Source: Loxodes magnus (taxonomy: Eukaryota > Ciliophora > Karyorelictea > Loxodida > Loxodidae). From it: a DNA stretch of 64,000 nt. Position numbers and translations under genes: made by a program. Below the pieces are notes generated by a model. That model did not search any database and had not been told where the DNA came from. It worked only from the letters and a program-made list of their open reading frames with translations. Shown here in pieces: positions 49,283 through 64,000 of the stretch (position 1 is its first letter; the number at the start of each line of letters is the position of its first letter). Location: contig CAMPDV010001990.1 of assembly GCA_946699065.1 (NCBI GenBank), forward strand, positions 1 through 64,000, written 5' to 3'.

Positions 49283-52200
49283 TTAATTATTGGATCGTCT
49301 AAATCTAAATGACATAAATAATGTAGACTAATTTTATATTCCATAATCAGCCACACTAAGAGAGGATCTTAATGGTCCAAATCCTAAATTTAAGCCAAAA
49401 TCTTAAACTCCTGTTTTTAAATATATTTAAAATTCTAATTCTTTGATTATTGTTTACGCAGAAACATTACAGACTAATGTTTAACCATCTAAATTTGCTA
49501 CAAAAATTTAAAAATCCTCATTATAATGCAAATTAATATTACTTTTCAATTTAAAATATGTTTCCATCTAAATTTAATAATCTTATAAAGAAAGTTCATC
49601 TTCAAGAATATTATTATTATTCCAAAGACTACAAAACTCAACAAATTAAAATTGGCTCTCTATTCTTCTTTTAATACTTTTTATAGAATCTTAATAATCA
49701 GCATTTATTTAAATATCTTTTCCTTTAGGTAAATTAATTCAGATTTTTATTTTATTATCAAAACGAATTTTTAAATCAATCTCAGAATTATCTTCAATAT
49801 TGTATTATTATAAAATATTCTCATCCAAGAGTTCGTTTTGGTAATAAAATAGTTTTTAAAACTTAGGTATAATTCCTATTTCTTAACAAATTTTCTTTTT
49901 TAGGCTTTTAATTTTTTAGTGCTGATATATATCTATAACAAAATGATTTCCACAAACAGGCATTATTTTAATTTTTATATATTCTAATTATTCTATTTTC
50001 TATATAGCAAATTACTCTAGTTAAGTTTAATTTTTTTTATTTTAGCATAATTAGTCTCAAAAATCAAAAAAGAGCGTCTCATCATTAATTTAATTTCCAT
50101 CATAAGATATTTTAAACTATTTAAGTTATTTGTTCTCTTATTTTAATTTAGATTTAATCTCTTTAAAACTATCGAAATTAAATACCCTTATGTTGTATGT
50201 AGAAACTTGAATATGAGTCTTTACACTTACAAACAATATTGAATGAGATTTAAAATCATAATCTGAAAAACAATTATTATCATTTAGCTTCACTCCATCA
50301 AAGGGTAAATATAAGTCTACTTCTACTTTTTAAAATCGATTAAAAAATTAAGAAATTTATTCTTTAAATTCTTTTATTTTCTATTAAGAGTTTAAAGTAC
50401 AAAGAATATATCTATAAGGATATATATAAATTTTCACTTAAAATTAACCAGAACTTTTTAATTACTAATCAAAATAACCTGAAAATAGTTCTTTTTCATT
50501 CTAGATAACTTTTTGATTCTAATTTGTTAAATAACTTTATAATTTCTCAAATTTTAATAAAAGTTAACTTTATTCCAATATTTTTTATCTTTTTGAAAGT
50601 TCTTCTTAGTGAGACTAATTTTATAATATTGAAAGTTATTTCATATTACTCTCTTATTAACATAAATCATTATTTGAATTTTGGAGATCAAAAATTTTTT
50701 AATTTAACTAATCTTCTTACAATTTATATATCTCAATTTCATCCAAGAGCTTTTAATTATTATTCTAAATATCTTCTTTTTATTTGATATGCTTTTCCAC
50801 TTCCTTTTAAAGACTGAAAACATAATTTTGCAAATGTGAAATTTAAATTTTTTAATATCCATCCTAATTTTAAATATTTTGATTCTTATTTTCACTATTT
50901 TAATTTTGCTAGTTATCTTATTCTAATTATTCTTATAATTAGGTTATATTATTTTTTAAGTTTTAAATTTAGTTTTATTAGTTTTCTATATCATTCTATA
51001 ATTATTAAATCTAGCTTTTTAAATATTATTCTTCCTCCTTCAACTGGGTTTCGACATTTTATAACTTTTAGATTTAAATTGATTTTCTTGCTGAATCACT
51101 CTGTGATTACTTAAGTTAACTTTCCAGTTATTTAACTTGCTCCTTAAGTTATGTTTCATAATCTTATAATGCTTAGACTTACATTGATTAATTCTCAATA
51201 TCATTATTTGATTATTAAAGACAACTTTCCAGTTATTATACTTGCTCCTTCAGTTAGATTTCTTTATCTTGTAACTAATAGATTAGGCTTTTTTTAATCT
51301 CAGAATCCCTATTTGACTAATTAAGTTAACTTTCCAGTTACTTTACATGCTCCTTCAGCTAATTTTCTTTATCTTATAAAATTTAGATTTAAATTTATTT
51401 ATTTAAAGTGTCTCCTTATAATTAAAAATTATAACTTTATAAATATTTTACTTGCTCCTTAAGTTAGGTTTCGTTTTCTCGTAACTCATAGATTTCGGTT
51501 TATTTATTCTCAATATCACCAATTGATTACTTAAGTTAATTTTCTAGTTGTTTTACTTGCTCCTTCAGCTAGTTTTCAGAGGTTTATAATTTTAAGATTT
51601 CTTTTTATTTTGTCTCTGTATTATTCTATGATTACTTAAGTTAAACTTCCAGTTACTTTATTTTTTTGTTTAACTATATTTCATTATTTTATAACTTTTA
51701 GATTTAATTTCCGTATTACTTTTTATCATTATTTGATTACTCAAGTTAATTTTCCAGTTCTATTACTTTTTAATTCAGCTAGTTTTCAGAGGTTTATAAC
51801 TTTAAGATTTCTTTTTATTTTGTCTCTGTATCACTCTATGATTACTTAAGTTAATTTTCCAGTTCTATTACTATTTAATTCAACTAGGTCTCAGAGGTTT
51901 ATAACTTTAAGATTTCTTTTTATTTTGTCTCTGCATCACTCTATGATTACTCAAGTTAATTTTCCAGTTCTATTACTATGTAATTCAACTAGGTTTCAGA
52001 GGTTTATAACTTTTAGATTTCTTTTTATTTTGTCTCTATATTACTCTATGATTACTTAATCTAATTTTCCAGTTACTTTATTTTTTTATTTAACTATATT
52101 TCATTATTTTATAACTTTTAGATTTAATTTCCGTATTACTTTTTATCATTATTTGATTACTCAAGTTAATTTTCCAGTTCTATTACTATTTAATTCAGTT

Positions 52201-54166
52201 AGGTTTCAGAGGTTTATAACTTTAAGATTTCTTTTTATTTTGTCTCTGTATTACTCTATGATTACTTAAGCTAATTTTCCAGTTCTATTACTTTTTAATT
52301 CAGTTAGGTTTCAGAGGTTTATAACTTTAAGATTTCTTTTTATTTTGTCTCTGTATTATTCTATGATTACTTAAGTTAAACTTCCAGTTACTTTATTTTT
52401 TTATTTAACTATATTTCATTATTTTATAACTTTTTGATTTAATTTCCGTATTACTTTTTATCATTATTTGATTACTCAAGTTAATTTTCCAGTTCTATTA
52501 CTTTTTAATTCAGTTAGGTTTCAGAGGTTTATAACTTTAAGATTTCTTTTTATTTTGTCTCTGTGATACTCTATGATTACTTAAGTTAATTTTCCAGTTC
52601 TATTACTATTTAATTCAACTAGGTTTCAGAGGTTTATAACTTTAAGATTTCTTTTTATTTTGTCTCTGTGATACTCTATGATTACTTAAGCTAATTTTCC
52701 AGTTCTATTACTATTTAATTCAACTAGGTTTCAGAGGTTTATAACTTTAAGATTTCTTTTTATTTTGTCTCTGTGATACTCTATGATTACTTAAGTTAAT
52801 TTTCCAGTTCTATTACTATTTAATTCAACTAGGTTTCAGAGGTTTATAACTTTAAGATTTCTTTTTATTTTGTCTCTGTATTATTCTATGATTACTTAAG
52901 TTAACCTTCCATTTCTATTACTTTTTAATTCAGGTAGGTTTCAGAGGTTTATAACTTTTAGATTATTGCTTGATTTTCTGATACAGTAATTTTTATTTGT
53001 TATAGCTCTATTTTCAATTCTTTATTCTTTTGCTTTTTAATTCATAAGCTTTAAGCTTCTTATTAAGATTTATTCTAAAATTCTTTTTCTTGCTTATTCA
53101 TTTAGTCTTATAAACTTATTATATTACTCTACATTTCGGTTATTTCTTATTCCTTTTATACGTATAAATCTTATTTTTATAAGAAGGTTTTAATGTTAAA
53201 AAGCTCTATATCATTAACTAATTCTTTTAAAATAATTTCGCTAAGTTCTTATTTATATAAGTAGTTTAAATTTTAACTAGGTATAGTTCAAGTTTATTAA
53301 CCCACACTTTAAATTAAACTTTGACACAACTCAGCTTTGTTTTTAAATTCTTCATAGTGCATTTCTTAATTTGCTTAAAATTTTTGGAGACATGAAATTG
53401 TTTCTATTAGTTTAAGTAAATTTTCTTCAAATAGAGATGAAATTCCTTAAAATTTCTGGGTTTACTCATATAATTTTCTTTTTGCTATGCTTATAACTCT
53501 CTTAATGAGACTTTTAATGACTTCTTCTATCTCTTTTTATTGTTTTTCTTTAAGTAATTAAGTTAGTTTAAAGCATGTATTCATCTTTTCAATCTTTTAA
53601 TTTAAATCCCCTTGGTGACTTTATAGTTCTTACATTTTCTACTGTTTAATGCTTTATACAAATTATTCGTATTCTGGTACTTTTAGAATTTTGCATTTTC
53701 TATGGTTTTCAGATATGCATTTTGTACAAAATATCAATAAATTATCTTAGCAAATCGTTTCAATTTACTCGTTCTGAGTGTCACACTAAGTTATAGGTAC
53801 TTTTTTGTACATTTCTTCATTCTTCGTATTTGTTTTTACTCTTGATCAGTCTATTTTGTAACTATTCTCAGCACCACAAATAGCACATGTAAAGGTTTAT
53901 TCGTGAAGGGATTTATTGATAAGACATGGATAGCAAGAAAGATGACCGCATTATTGAGTCAGAGGAATTCGCTCTGAGTCATAAGGATTATAGCAAATCT
54001 GGCAAATGTATTCAAGGATTACATCTTCATAGCAGGTATTTTCAGGGGAGACATATGCGGAGGAGTAATTTTCAGAGGAGGTATTTGAAATAGAGGTATT
54101 TTCAGGTGGGATAACATTAGGTGGGGAAACTTTAGGAAAGTCATCTTTAGGTGAGCTATTTCCCAT
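49283..54166 (-). CDS. RING / B-box / coiled-coil protein with four C-terminal ubiquitin-like domains
   Basis: About 1627 residues in one frame, no intron. After a Pro/Ser-rich tail: RING C55, C58, C73, H75 (QCGHLSC), C78, C81, C94, C97; B-box-like zinc site C139, C147, C150, H155, C158; coiled coil from about 170; then about 18 repeats of 35 residues (TETKQKEILKLQTSETQLNQ...), five heptads each. The end holds four ubiquitin-like folds: TYNIRVFNFDSFKEIKSKLK; GNHFVIDIYQHQKIKSLKKK; GKDIQINADYQDSIKSIKRR; and FQIFVANLDGQTLVCNVSAQ...SVADYGIQNQSTLFMSFRFR, which follows ubiquitin (MQIFVKTLTGK...LSDYNIQKESTLHLVLRLR) closely. RING-B-box-coiled-coil is the TRIM E3 ligase plan. No in-frame TGA follows the last fold; the TAA at 49285 is the likely stop. 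Confidence 0.9.
51040..52960 (-). repeat. 105-bp coding tandem repeat, about 18 units
   Basis: Units of 105 bp (35 codons, five heptads) inside the RING/B-box gene. Copies from about 51680 to 52960 are nearly identical, those toward 51040 diverged. A variant unit (with TTTCCGTATTACTTTTTATC on the forward strand) recurs at about 51700, 52130 and 52445, so blocks of three and four units have been duplicated as higher-order repeats. The frame is kept in every unit. Confidence 0.9.
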
Positions 54167-57100
54167 TTTTAATATAAATTAAACATCATAATTTAAATGA
54201 ATTTATAAAATAAATTTTTTACTTTAAATCGAAAATAAAAATCGCTTAAAACGAGATTTTTAGAGTTTTCATACACTCGAAAAAAGATAAAACTTATAAA
54301 TCCATTATAAAAAAATAGAATCTAACCGCCTATAAATAATATAGCTGAATGTACTAGCCTAAGTTTCGAGAAAACGTTGAAAGAAAAATTACATTGTAAT
54401 TTTAAAATTCAGTAAACCTATTAAACGCATAACGTTTAAGATGAAATTCATAAATTTCATTGTAATTATTTTAAAGTATAAATGCTTATAAATTTCATTT
54501 GTTTAAAGATGTGAAAAACAACTTTATATAACTCTTTTAAGTTCTATTGTAGCTTGTTATCTCAATATAGTTACAGATGACTGCTACTAAATTTTGGTTT
54601 TGCTTTGCTTAAATAATTTAGAACCTTTAGCAGAGGAACTTTTCTTCCTTTTTTAGATTATCTAGGTATATATTTTGATTAATCATTCATGTTGTCTAAG
54701 AGAGCACGAAATAACTTTTTTTTCTTTCTTAAATAGCAAGCGAAACTCAGAGTTTGATGTTTAGCAAAATGAGTGATTTCTATCATTGGAAATATCTAAT
54801 AGCAGCAGCTTAAACTTAGATTTATTGAAAAAGCCTGCGAAAATAATAAATTTACATCTTCTAATAATTTCGCTTTTCAAAGCAACTAAATAAAACTGTA
54901 AGGATGAGATTCAAAAATTAAGCTCTATGCAACTCTTAAGATTAAATTCAAATTATTAGCTTAGCTGCAGATCATCGGACTTCTTAAATATATTTTGGTT
55001 TAACTGGAAAAATTCTAATTTTTGGAAATAGAGCTACATTAAGAAAATTCTAGATTAGGTAAAGAAGAAAAAAACTTAATTTAGAGAATGCAAAAATTGA
55101 CTATCTCATTACAAGTTAATTTCCTAATGAAATAGCAATTTAATCTGAGATTGACGGTCTGGAGCTTTTCTAAAGTTGAGAAATAAAAGTAACAAGGAAA
55201 GACTGTGAGTCAAACGATTAATTTTAAATTTCCAAGCGTGGAATAGGAAAAGCTAAAAAGGCTTATTCGATGTTTGAATTGATGAACATCTAATCCAGGA
55301 AAAAGAGTAATGAGCTATTTATAATAAAAGCAAATGTGCTTAGCTGAACTATCATTTAATTAGAATAAGCGATACTGAAATGAAAATTTACTCTACCTTC
55401 TGAAAGATAGCACTTCTTAAAGCTAAACACTTTCAGTATAAATTTAGAAGGAAAGCAAGGGAATAAAAAAATAAACCAATATATCTCCAAGACTTCTATA
55501 GAGTATGCTAAAAGGTATCTTCCATTTATTTAATAAGCTTTGAAGAATTAAAATTGTAGTTAAAGGTTTCTTAAACATAATACCTAGAAAAATAGGTGAT
55601 TTAATAATAATTTCATTTGTTATGAAATATATATAATAAGAATTAAAAATTTTATCTAAGCTTTTATATTATATAAAAAAGAACTTCAAAAATACTTTAG
55701 AGGAAAACAAAAAAGTAAATCCTAGGTAACTTTTACCTCATATCTGAAAAAATATACAGCATTGATGTTCATTTCAATTAGATCCAATTTATTACATACT
55801 ACCAGCTTTTAAATCTAGCTTTCATTTTAATATATTTAAAGAGCTTAAATAAGCTAAAGTTTGTATTTACCTTCTTTTTATACACTTAAAGTGTTGTTAT
55901 AATTACTCTACTCTAAAATCTATTTGAACTACTTATTATAATAATTTAAGTCTTTTAACTCTATAATTAAGAGAACTAAGTACAAGCAAAGGAAATAAAT
56001 ACTAAGTGTAAAATCTCATACTGCTTTGAAATAAACTCTAAGCTCTATCTTTACTAAAAGTTATTTTAACGTAAGTTTGTTTAATTAGATTAAGGCTATA
56101 AAGCTTCTTAGGTATGTCTCCTTTATCATAATGTTCAGTTAGATTATTTATTGATTATTGACTTAATACATGCACCCGATACTTTCCTAATATTACCTTA
56201 TTCAGACAATATCAACTTATTTCCTTCCAAACTTAAAACTAAGTTTCTTGTTCTAACAACTTAAAATCCAAATATACTTAGATTAAACTGAACAAATCTT
56301 AAGCTTAGTTTAATAATGCTAGACATAGGAAATTATTTTTTATGAATATGCTAAACAGATGAGAAATAAGACCTAATCTCATTACTTTTATATCAAGTAT
56401 AAGCTTAAGAATCTTTGCTTAAAAGCATTTAAGTTATAAATATATACTGAAATTTAAGGATATAATCTCTTAAAACTCTGACTATCTTACCAGTTTAATG
56501 ATATTAATATATAAAATAGATTCTAAGAGATTATACTAATAATAGTACGTATCTTAGAATGCTTTAGCAAGTTAGTCTTTGAATTCGCTTATATCAATCT
56601 AATCTATTTGTTTCTTAGTTCTATCCCTATCATCTTTCTTTCTTTCTTTCCTTCCTTCTATTTAATTTATCTATTTTCCTTTTAAGTAAACATCTTATAA
56701 AATATGCTTAATATCTAGTTATAGATTTATAAGACTGTAATACTAAGAATTTGGTAGACTTCTTGGATAAAGCCTATCAAAAAGATAGGAATGTAGTTTC
56801 CAGACTTAGCAGTGTATCTCTTCAAGACAAGCTAAATATTTAATTTCCTAGGTTATCCTTCATACTTGCATATTTATCTTGTTATAAGCTAAACTCTCAT
56901 AGTTATAGCTCCATATATTCTATACTGCTTCCCTCTCTTAATCTCTGTTGCTTTAATATCATTGAAGCCTATTTTTCCTTATACTTGATAGCTACTTTTT
57001 TGCCTAAGTTTGCTATTAATGCTATCAAAACCCCAAATTTCTTTTGCTATTTTTTTCTTTAGTTAAAGAAGTTTTCGGATATGGATAACTAGAGATAATT

Positions 57101-57561
57101 ATTAGAACTCTAAAGATTGAGGATAGAAAGCTGACAAAGAAAATAAATGGTTTAATGGAGATAATAGCTAAGTAATGATATACTGAAAGAAGACTGTATA
57201 TAGAGATGTAAATATCAAGACTAAGAATAAGTGAAAAGACTAGCAAAACTAGATTAGACGGTAAGATTATAAAATAAAGGAAAGTAAATACTAAGGAAAG
57301 ATAGATTGATATCTAGAAGCTGCTTTATACTAAAGAGACAAAAGAAAATACTTGCTAAGGTAAAATTTAATTGTATTAACCTATGAAAGATAAGATAAGA
57401 TAAGAACATAGAGTAAAGGAGTGCTTTAATTATTGCATTTAAAGCTGGTTTAGTACTAGTATAATAATCATAGAATTAGGTAATAGAAAAAAACAAATTC
57501 TAAATCCAGAGATGGAAATAAACTATCAACACTAAGACAATTGATTAAAAAATACAAGGAT
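54167..57561. other. Intergenic region with an unresolved coding-like stretch
   Basis: 54167-54690 is the upstream region of the RING/B-box gene. 54690-55450 on the forward strand reads as protein-like in more than one frame (for example LENAKIDYLITSQFPNEIAI, or QLEKFQFLEIELHQENSRLG), so a gene or relic is possible but I cannot choose a frame. 55450-57560 is TAAG-rich spacer with a TTTC/TTCC microsatellite at about 56631-56667. A GT-AG interval of 21 nt near 57461 may be an intron of the next gene. Confidence 0.3.
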
Positions 57562-58061
57562 ATGAGTCAAAGATTAATAGGAAGTATAATGGAAATGCGT
57601 ATAAAGCGGGATAAAGACCAACACTTTCATAAGCAGCTGGAAATTAAGAAGTAAGAAAACAGTTAATTGAATAAATAGAGTTTAAGAGCTCTTTATTATC
57701 TGGCATAGGATTATTTTTAATCCATAAAAATCAAAGTTTTAGTTAGACATAAATAAGAGTCTTGAATACATAAAAACTAAATAACTTAATTTTTTCAGTC
57801 ATTAATAAATTAATAAAAAGCAGTTTGGAAGAAGTTAATTTAAACAAAATAGAAATATAAGCAAATAAAATAAAATCAGAAGAAAATTACTCTTTAAATT
57901 AGTGTAAAAAAGTTGTATGATATAATCATAAGTTTAATCCAATATCAGAAGGATCAAAGATTCATGTAAAACTAACTGAAGATAAAAATGTATTTAATTT
58001 AATAAACTTCTTAATAATATGCCTTTTGCTTATTTTATTATATATTCATTTATCAAAATGA
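57562..58061 (+). CDS. Tail-anchored coiled-coil protein
   Basis: Forward frame MSQRLIGSIMEMRIKRDKDQ from 57562, a 29-nt GT-AG intron at 57680-57708 that restores frame, then a helical region (LIKSSLEEVNLNKIEIQANK) and a C-terminal hydrophobic helix FNLINFLIICLLLILLYIHL ending at TGA 58059-58061; 156 residues from this ATG, though protein-like sequence extends upstream to about 57480. One membrane helix at the very C-terminus after coiled coil is the plan of SNARE-like and other tail-anchored proteins, but no SNARE layer pattern can be assigned. Its stop lies 32 bp from the stop of the convergent receptor kinase. Confidence 0.45.
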
Positions 58062-58093
58062 AGCCCATTGATAGGTATAAGCTATTTGCACTT

Positions 58094-60493
<2,400 letters not shown>

Positions 60494-61595
60494 TAAAATA
60501 ACTTCTTTATTACTTTACTTTTTAGCCTTATTATAATAGAATGATTCCTTTAAGTAACCAACTTAATAGCTCCTTTAAATGTACTTTTAATAATAAAACC
60601 TTTCTAGTTATTAGTCTTAGAATTTAGTTAGTTTTACACATAGAGAAACTTGTTACCTTAGAAATGATTAAGACTGTTTGATGTAAATAACTTAATAGAT
60701 TTGTAGATTTGAAGGATATGACTGAGACTTTAATCTTCTCACAAGCAATTTTAGTTCTAAGCTAATAACTTGATATTTACCATTGCTTGTCCTTCTTATT
60801 TTATAACAATAACTAGAGTTAAAATTACTCTAGTTATATGAAGATTTGCTCATTAAGGAGCTAAATTAGAGCCTGTATGAAATCCTAACGATAGGTAAAA
60901 TTAAAGCTAATAAGCTTATTTCGTTTCTTATCTTCCTACTTTATTTGCATTTATTCTAATCTAGTTCTATTTTAGTTCTACCTTTTGATAATTTAGGCTT
61001 TAATATACTTTTTAGCTTACCTTTAAATCATTTGCAAATAGGCTATTAAAGTTGATTATAATATCCTTTAAAATAAAGCATTTTAGATTATAAATTTAGC
61101 TGTATTATAATTAGAGTTAGAAGGATAAAGTTGGCTAACTATAATTGATGAAGGTACAAATAAAAGTATTTTTGTATACTTTTGATAGACGCATCTAGAT
61201 ATGAATACACAAGAGTAAAAGCTACTTAGATATGAATCCCAATATCTCTAAGTAAAGTATTTTATGCAATAATGGATTAGATAGCAAGAGTATCTTACAT
61301 TAAGTTAAATAAACATAAGTATTAGAAAAGCTTTTTTACATAATTAAATAACTAGATAATTATCTTGATAAGAGAGTAGGATTAATTACTAACACTTCAA
61401 GCTTATCTTTGGATTTAGCATATTAAGGACTTTAATAAGATACTTTATAAAGATAATATGATAGCTGTATTTCTGTAGTCTAAGAGTAAAATAGAAAATT
61501 AATTAACTTTAATTTTAGCTATCAGTGTATATAAGCTCTTTAACTTAATTAACTATATAACAACTAAGAAACAAAATATGAAGGAAAAGCGAGTT
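60494..61595. other. Intergenic stretch upstream of the receptor kinase
   Basis: TAAG/AGCT-rich spacer. It contains the receptor-kinase promoter region and the 3' end of the next reverse gene. No gene or RNA that I can support. Confidence 0.35.
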
Positions 61596-63186
61596 TCACA
61601 ATATAACTTACTAGCTTCGAGAAGCAAAATTAGATAAACAGAGTCCTTGAAGAATCTTCATAGAAACAGTTTATATAGTGAAGAAATAAGAGTTGGATGT
61701 AGTGATTATAGAAAGTAAGCAAGTTGTAACAATATGAGGGTCAATTGATCTAGTAGCCTACTTTAATTAAAGTCTCTAGTTAATCTTAAATACTTCTCTA
61801 TCATCTACTGTCATCTGATGCGTCTAAGAAAAAATGTTGCTATTAGAGGCATTCAGATGTTCTATTAATTGAAGCTCAAATTTTTCTTAAAATTCATTAA
61901 CCTTTTCTAATCATTAAGCTAAAGGGCATTCTAACTAGATGACTATCTTATAGACTAATATATAATAATATATTAGATATAAAGAAAAGGTATAAGTATA
62001 AATAAGTCTAAGCTATTAAACTAGTCAGTGTTAGGTAAAAAAGGAAGAAGCAAGTTTCATAAGTAAAGGCTTTATTAAGAAAATTGAAGAAAATTTATAT
62101 GCAAGAGAGAATAAACAGACTAATATAATTTAAATGGAGACTAGCTATGCAAAATATTATTATAAAGCTAATTTTTTAAAAGATATAGAAATAATCGATA
62201 GATGATGAATAAGCATTTCAATGCATTTTTAAACAGCTATATAAGAAACAATTGGTAATCTTAATTAGGATCTACATTTATAGTAATGAAATTATATCAA
62301 CTATAATATCAATAATTAGTGACTACCCTTAGATATCTCATCTACTTTAAGTATTTTATTATTTATTCCTGATGATCTTTTCTATTTAGTTATTTATTTA
62401 ACTTGAAAGCATTAGAGTGCTAAAGTATTTTCTACGTTTAGGTTTTTATTAAATAACAATAGTAGAAATTAGGTAGGATTATAATATTGACTATGCAAAG
62501 CCTGAGAATAAGCTTTTTATATAGTCTTAAATATATGATTTTGTATAATTTGGAATTGGCTTCTTTATACTTTTCCTCTGAGTTTCATGGAGTGCTTTTG
62601 GTGAAAGTCTTATAAAGTATTTTTTATTCTGGAGTCTTCTTTGAATCCTTGATATCTTGGATATAAAGCTATTTCTAAGTATAATGATATATTATTTTTG
62701 CAAGCTGTTCATATTTATCCTTTAAAGTTTGAGTTATAATACCTGCTAAGAAACTTGCGTAATAATAGTAATTAGGATTTGTTTGCTTCCTCTTAATTTT
62801 TTCCTGTTGAAAAATATGGCTTATATTGATATCTAGCAGTCAAACTAGCTTTAATAAAAGCGAAAAGCAAAGTAGAATTTTGTATGCTTACTATCTTCAG
62901 CTTGTAATAGTAAGTTTTAAAAAATACATCCTAATTTTTCCTTTCCAATCAACTTCTGATTCTGCCTGCAAACTTCTTTGTGTTTCCCTTCTTTATTTCC
63001 TTCTATAGGATTCCATTTTCTTAGATTCTATCCTTTGAACATATCACGGTCAACACCTAAGATAACTTATAACGCTTTAAAACTAACTATCAGTTATGAA
63101 ATTTCCTTAATAAAGAGCCTTCATCTTCGCTCTTTTAAAGCATCTCTATTACTCTTACACTTAGATAGGTATAAACTGACTCTCAT
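61596..63186 (-). CDS. Unknown protein, partly related to the gene at 46083-48067
   Basis: From ATG 63186 the reverse strand reads MRVSLYLSKCKSNRDALKER and NLRKWNPIEGNKEGKHKEVC; removal of a 13-nt GT-AG interval (GTTTGACTGCTAG) leads into KPYFSTGKNQEEANKSQLLL and on to a TGA at 61598-61596, 525 residues with internal TGA read as Trp. The last 110 residues (VNEFQEKFELQLIEHLNASN, TRSIDPHIVTTCLLSIITTS) align with the N-terminal part of the gene at 46-48 kb. 13 nt would be extremely short for an intron, so a 1-base error or decay is an alternative. No domain recognised. Confidence 0.4.
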
Positions 63187-64000
63187 TACTTATATAGACT
63201 AATTATGCTGAATTAAGCTCATTAAACTTCTATACCTAGCTTATGAAATTCTTTGGAGAGAGCATGATTCTTATAAGCCTACTTCGCTCAAAGAAGGAAG
63301 GAAAATAATACTTTAAAGCAATAAGTAAAGAGAACTAGATGTTGAGTAGATGGCTCAATTTACTTGCTTTCATAAGCATGAAATAGAGATATAGTAAGAG
63401 TACCTAAGATAAGAGTTAAATAGGTATATAGATCCAGTATTTGAAGGGTAATAGTTATACTGATAACTTAGTATATAGAGTGTAAATGATTGTAAGTATT
63501 ATAAATATATTAAGTTTGAGAAACTTAGAAGAAGCATATCAAGTGAATATCACTAAGAGAGGCTATAAAACTACTTCTAAGACACATTTACTACAGATCT
63601 AAAAAGCAAAGCTTGAACATATCTCTTAAAGTATCAAATCAGCCACAAAAGCGATAAACATCCATGTTCACTTATTCATACTTAAGCAGAAAAACCTTAA
63701 AGACTTAAGAAAAACGATAATTTTATACTCATTTATTTTGAAAGGCTATTTTATATGCTTATTTAAAGAAAGCTTAGATTGAGAAAGACTCTATACTTAG
63801 ATCTTAAGCATTATCTTAATTTTATATCCCTCTTTCAGAAATTCTCTTCACCTTGCTTAAGTATGAAGAAATTTAGTAGCAGGTATATTAAGAACACATT
63901 TTAAGAGTATTCTTGTTGACTGATTTACATCCTTAAATCGCTTATATATTCTCTTGCGTCACTAGTTTCTTAATGATGGCTAGGTTATCATAGTAATTAA
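63187..64000. other. Intergenic stretch to the right edge
   Basis: TAAG/CTTA-rich spacer; nothing recognised. Confidence 0.3.

Noticed and set aside
50524-51114. Overlapping forward and reverse short frames
   Set aside because: They are shadows of the coiled-coil part of the RING/B-box gene, whose reverse frame is continuous here.
51040-52960. Non-coding satellite made of 105-bp units
   Set aside because: On the reverse strand every unit is an in-frame 35-residue, five-heptad coil inside one long gene with RING and ubiquitin-like ends.

Overview
The window looks like ciliate nuclear DNA. It is very AT-rich, and every recognisable gene stays open only if TAA and TAG are read as glutamine. 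TGA also appears inside genes at residues that protein families fix as tryptophan: the GT-x-x-W-MAPE and SDIW tryptophans of one kinase, the DIWAFG and RPW tryptophans of a second, and the KGW site of a TPR family. TGA nevertheless ends genes too (the shared SLD-TGA end of three TPR paralogues). Gln for UAR with UGA as both Trp and stop is the ambiguous code known from karyorelict ciliates (Loxodes relatives) and Condylostoma, so a ciliate of that kind is the best guess. Under such a code open frames are uninformative. Calls based on recognised domains are firm; calls based only on protein-like composition carry low confidence.

Layout: 1-831 the tail of an unknown gene; 2347-4392 TPR gene 1; 4620-6018 an unknown reverse gene; 6946 to about 10431 a RING plus ubiquitin-like gene whose 3' two thirds is an array of roughly 105-110 mini-introns of 15-25 nt separated almost always by exons of exactly 3 nt; 12-17 kb zinc-knuckle sequences, a GC-rich island, a truncated Ala/Lys/Pro-rich gene and a decayed tRNA-Lys; 17.6-28.2 kb a TPR fragment and TPR genes 2 and 3 with duplicated flanks; 29.7-34.2 kb a third zinc-knuckle sequence, a gene desert and a small possible gene; 36.9-37.9 kb a kelch-type gene; 39.95-41.8 kb a kinase fused to kelch-like repeats, followed by three kinase relics to 43.9 kb; 44.3-44.8 kb short GC-rich repeats and a hairpin; 44.8-48.1 kb two unknown genes, one with three tiny introns; 49.3-54.2 kb a RING/B-box/coiled-coil protein with 35-residue repeats and four ubiquitin-like domains; 57.6-60.5 kb a tail-anchored protein convergent with a receptor-like kinase; 61.6-63.2 kb a gene partly related to the one at 46-48 kb.

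Two themes recur. One is ubiquitin signalling: two different RING proteins carry their own ubiquitin-like domains. The other is signalling by kinases and kelch proteins in a paralogue-rich region. The outstanding feature is the micro-exon array at 7451-10431, where the RING-Ubl message would be assembled almost codon by codon. Normal introns elsewhere in the window (about 13-29 nt, GT to AG) resemble the array units in size and ends, which supports reading the array as real introns.
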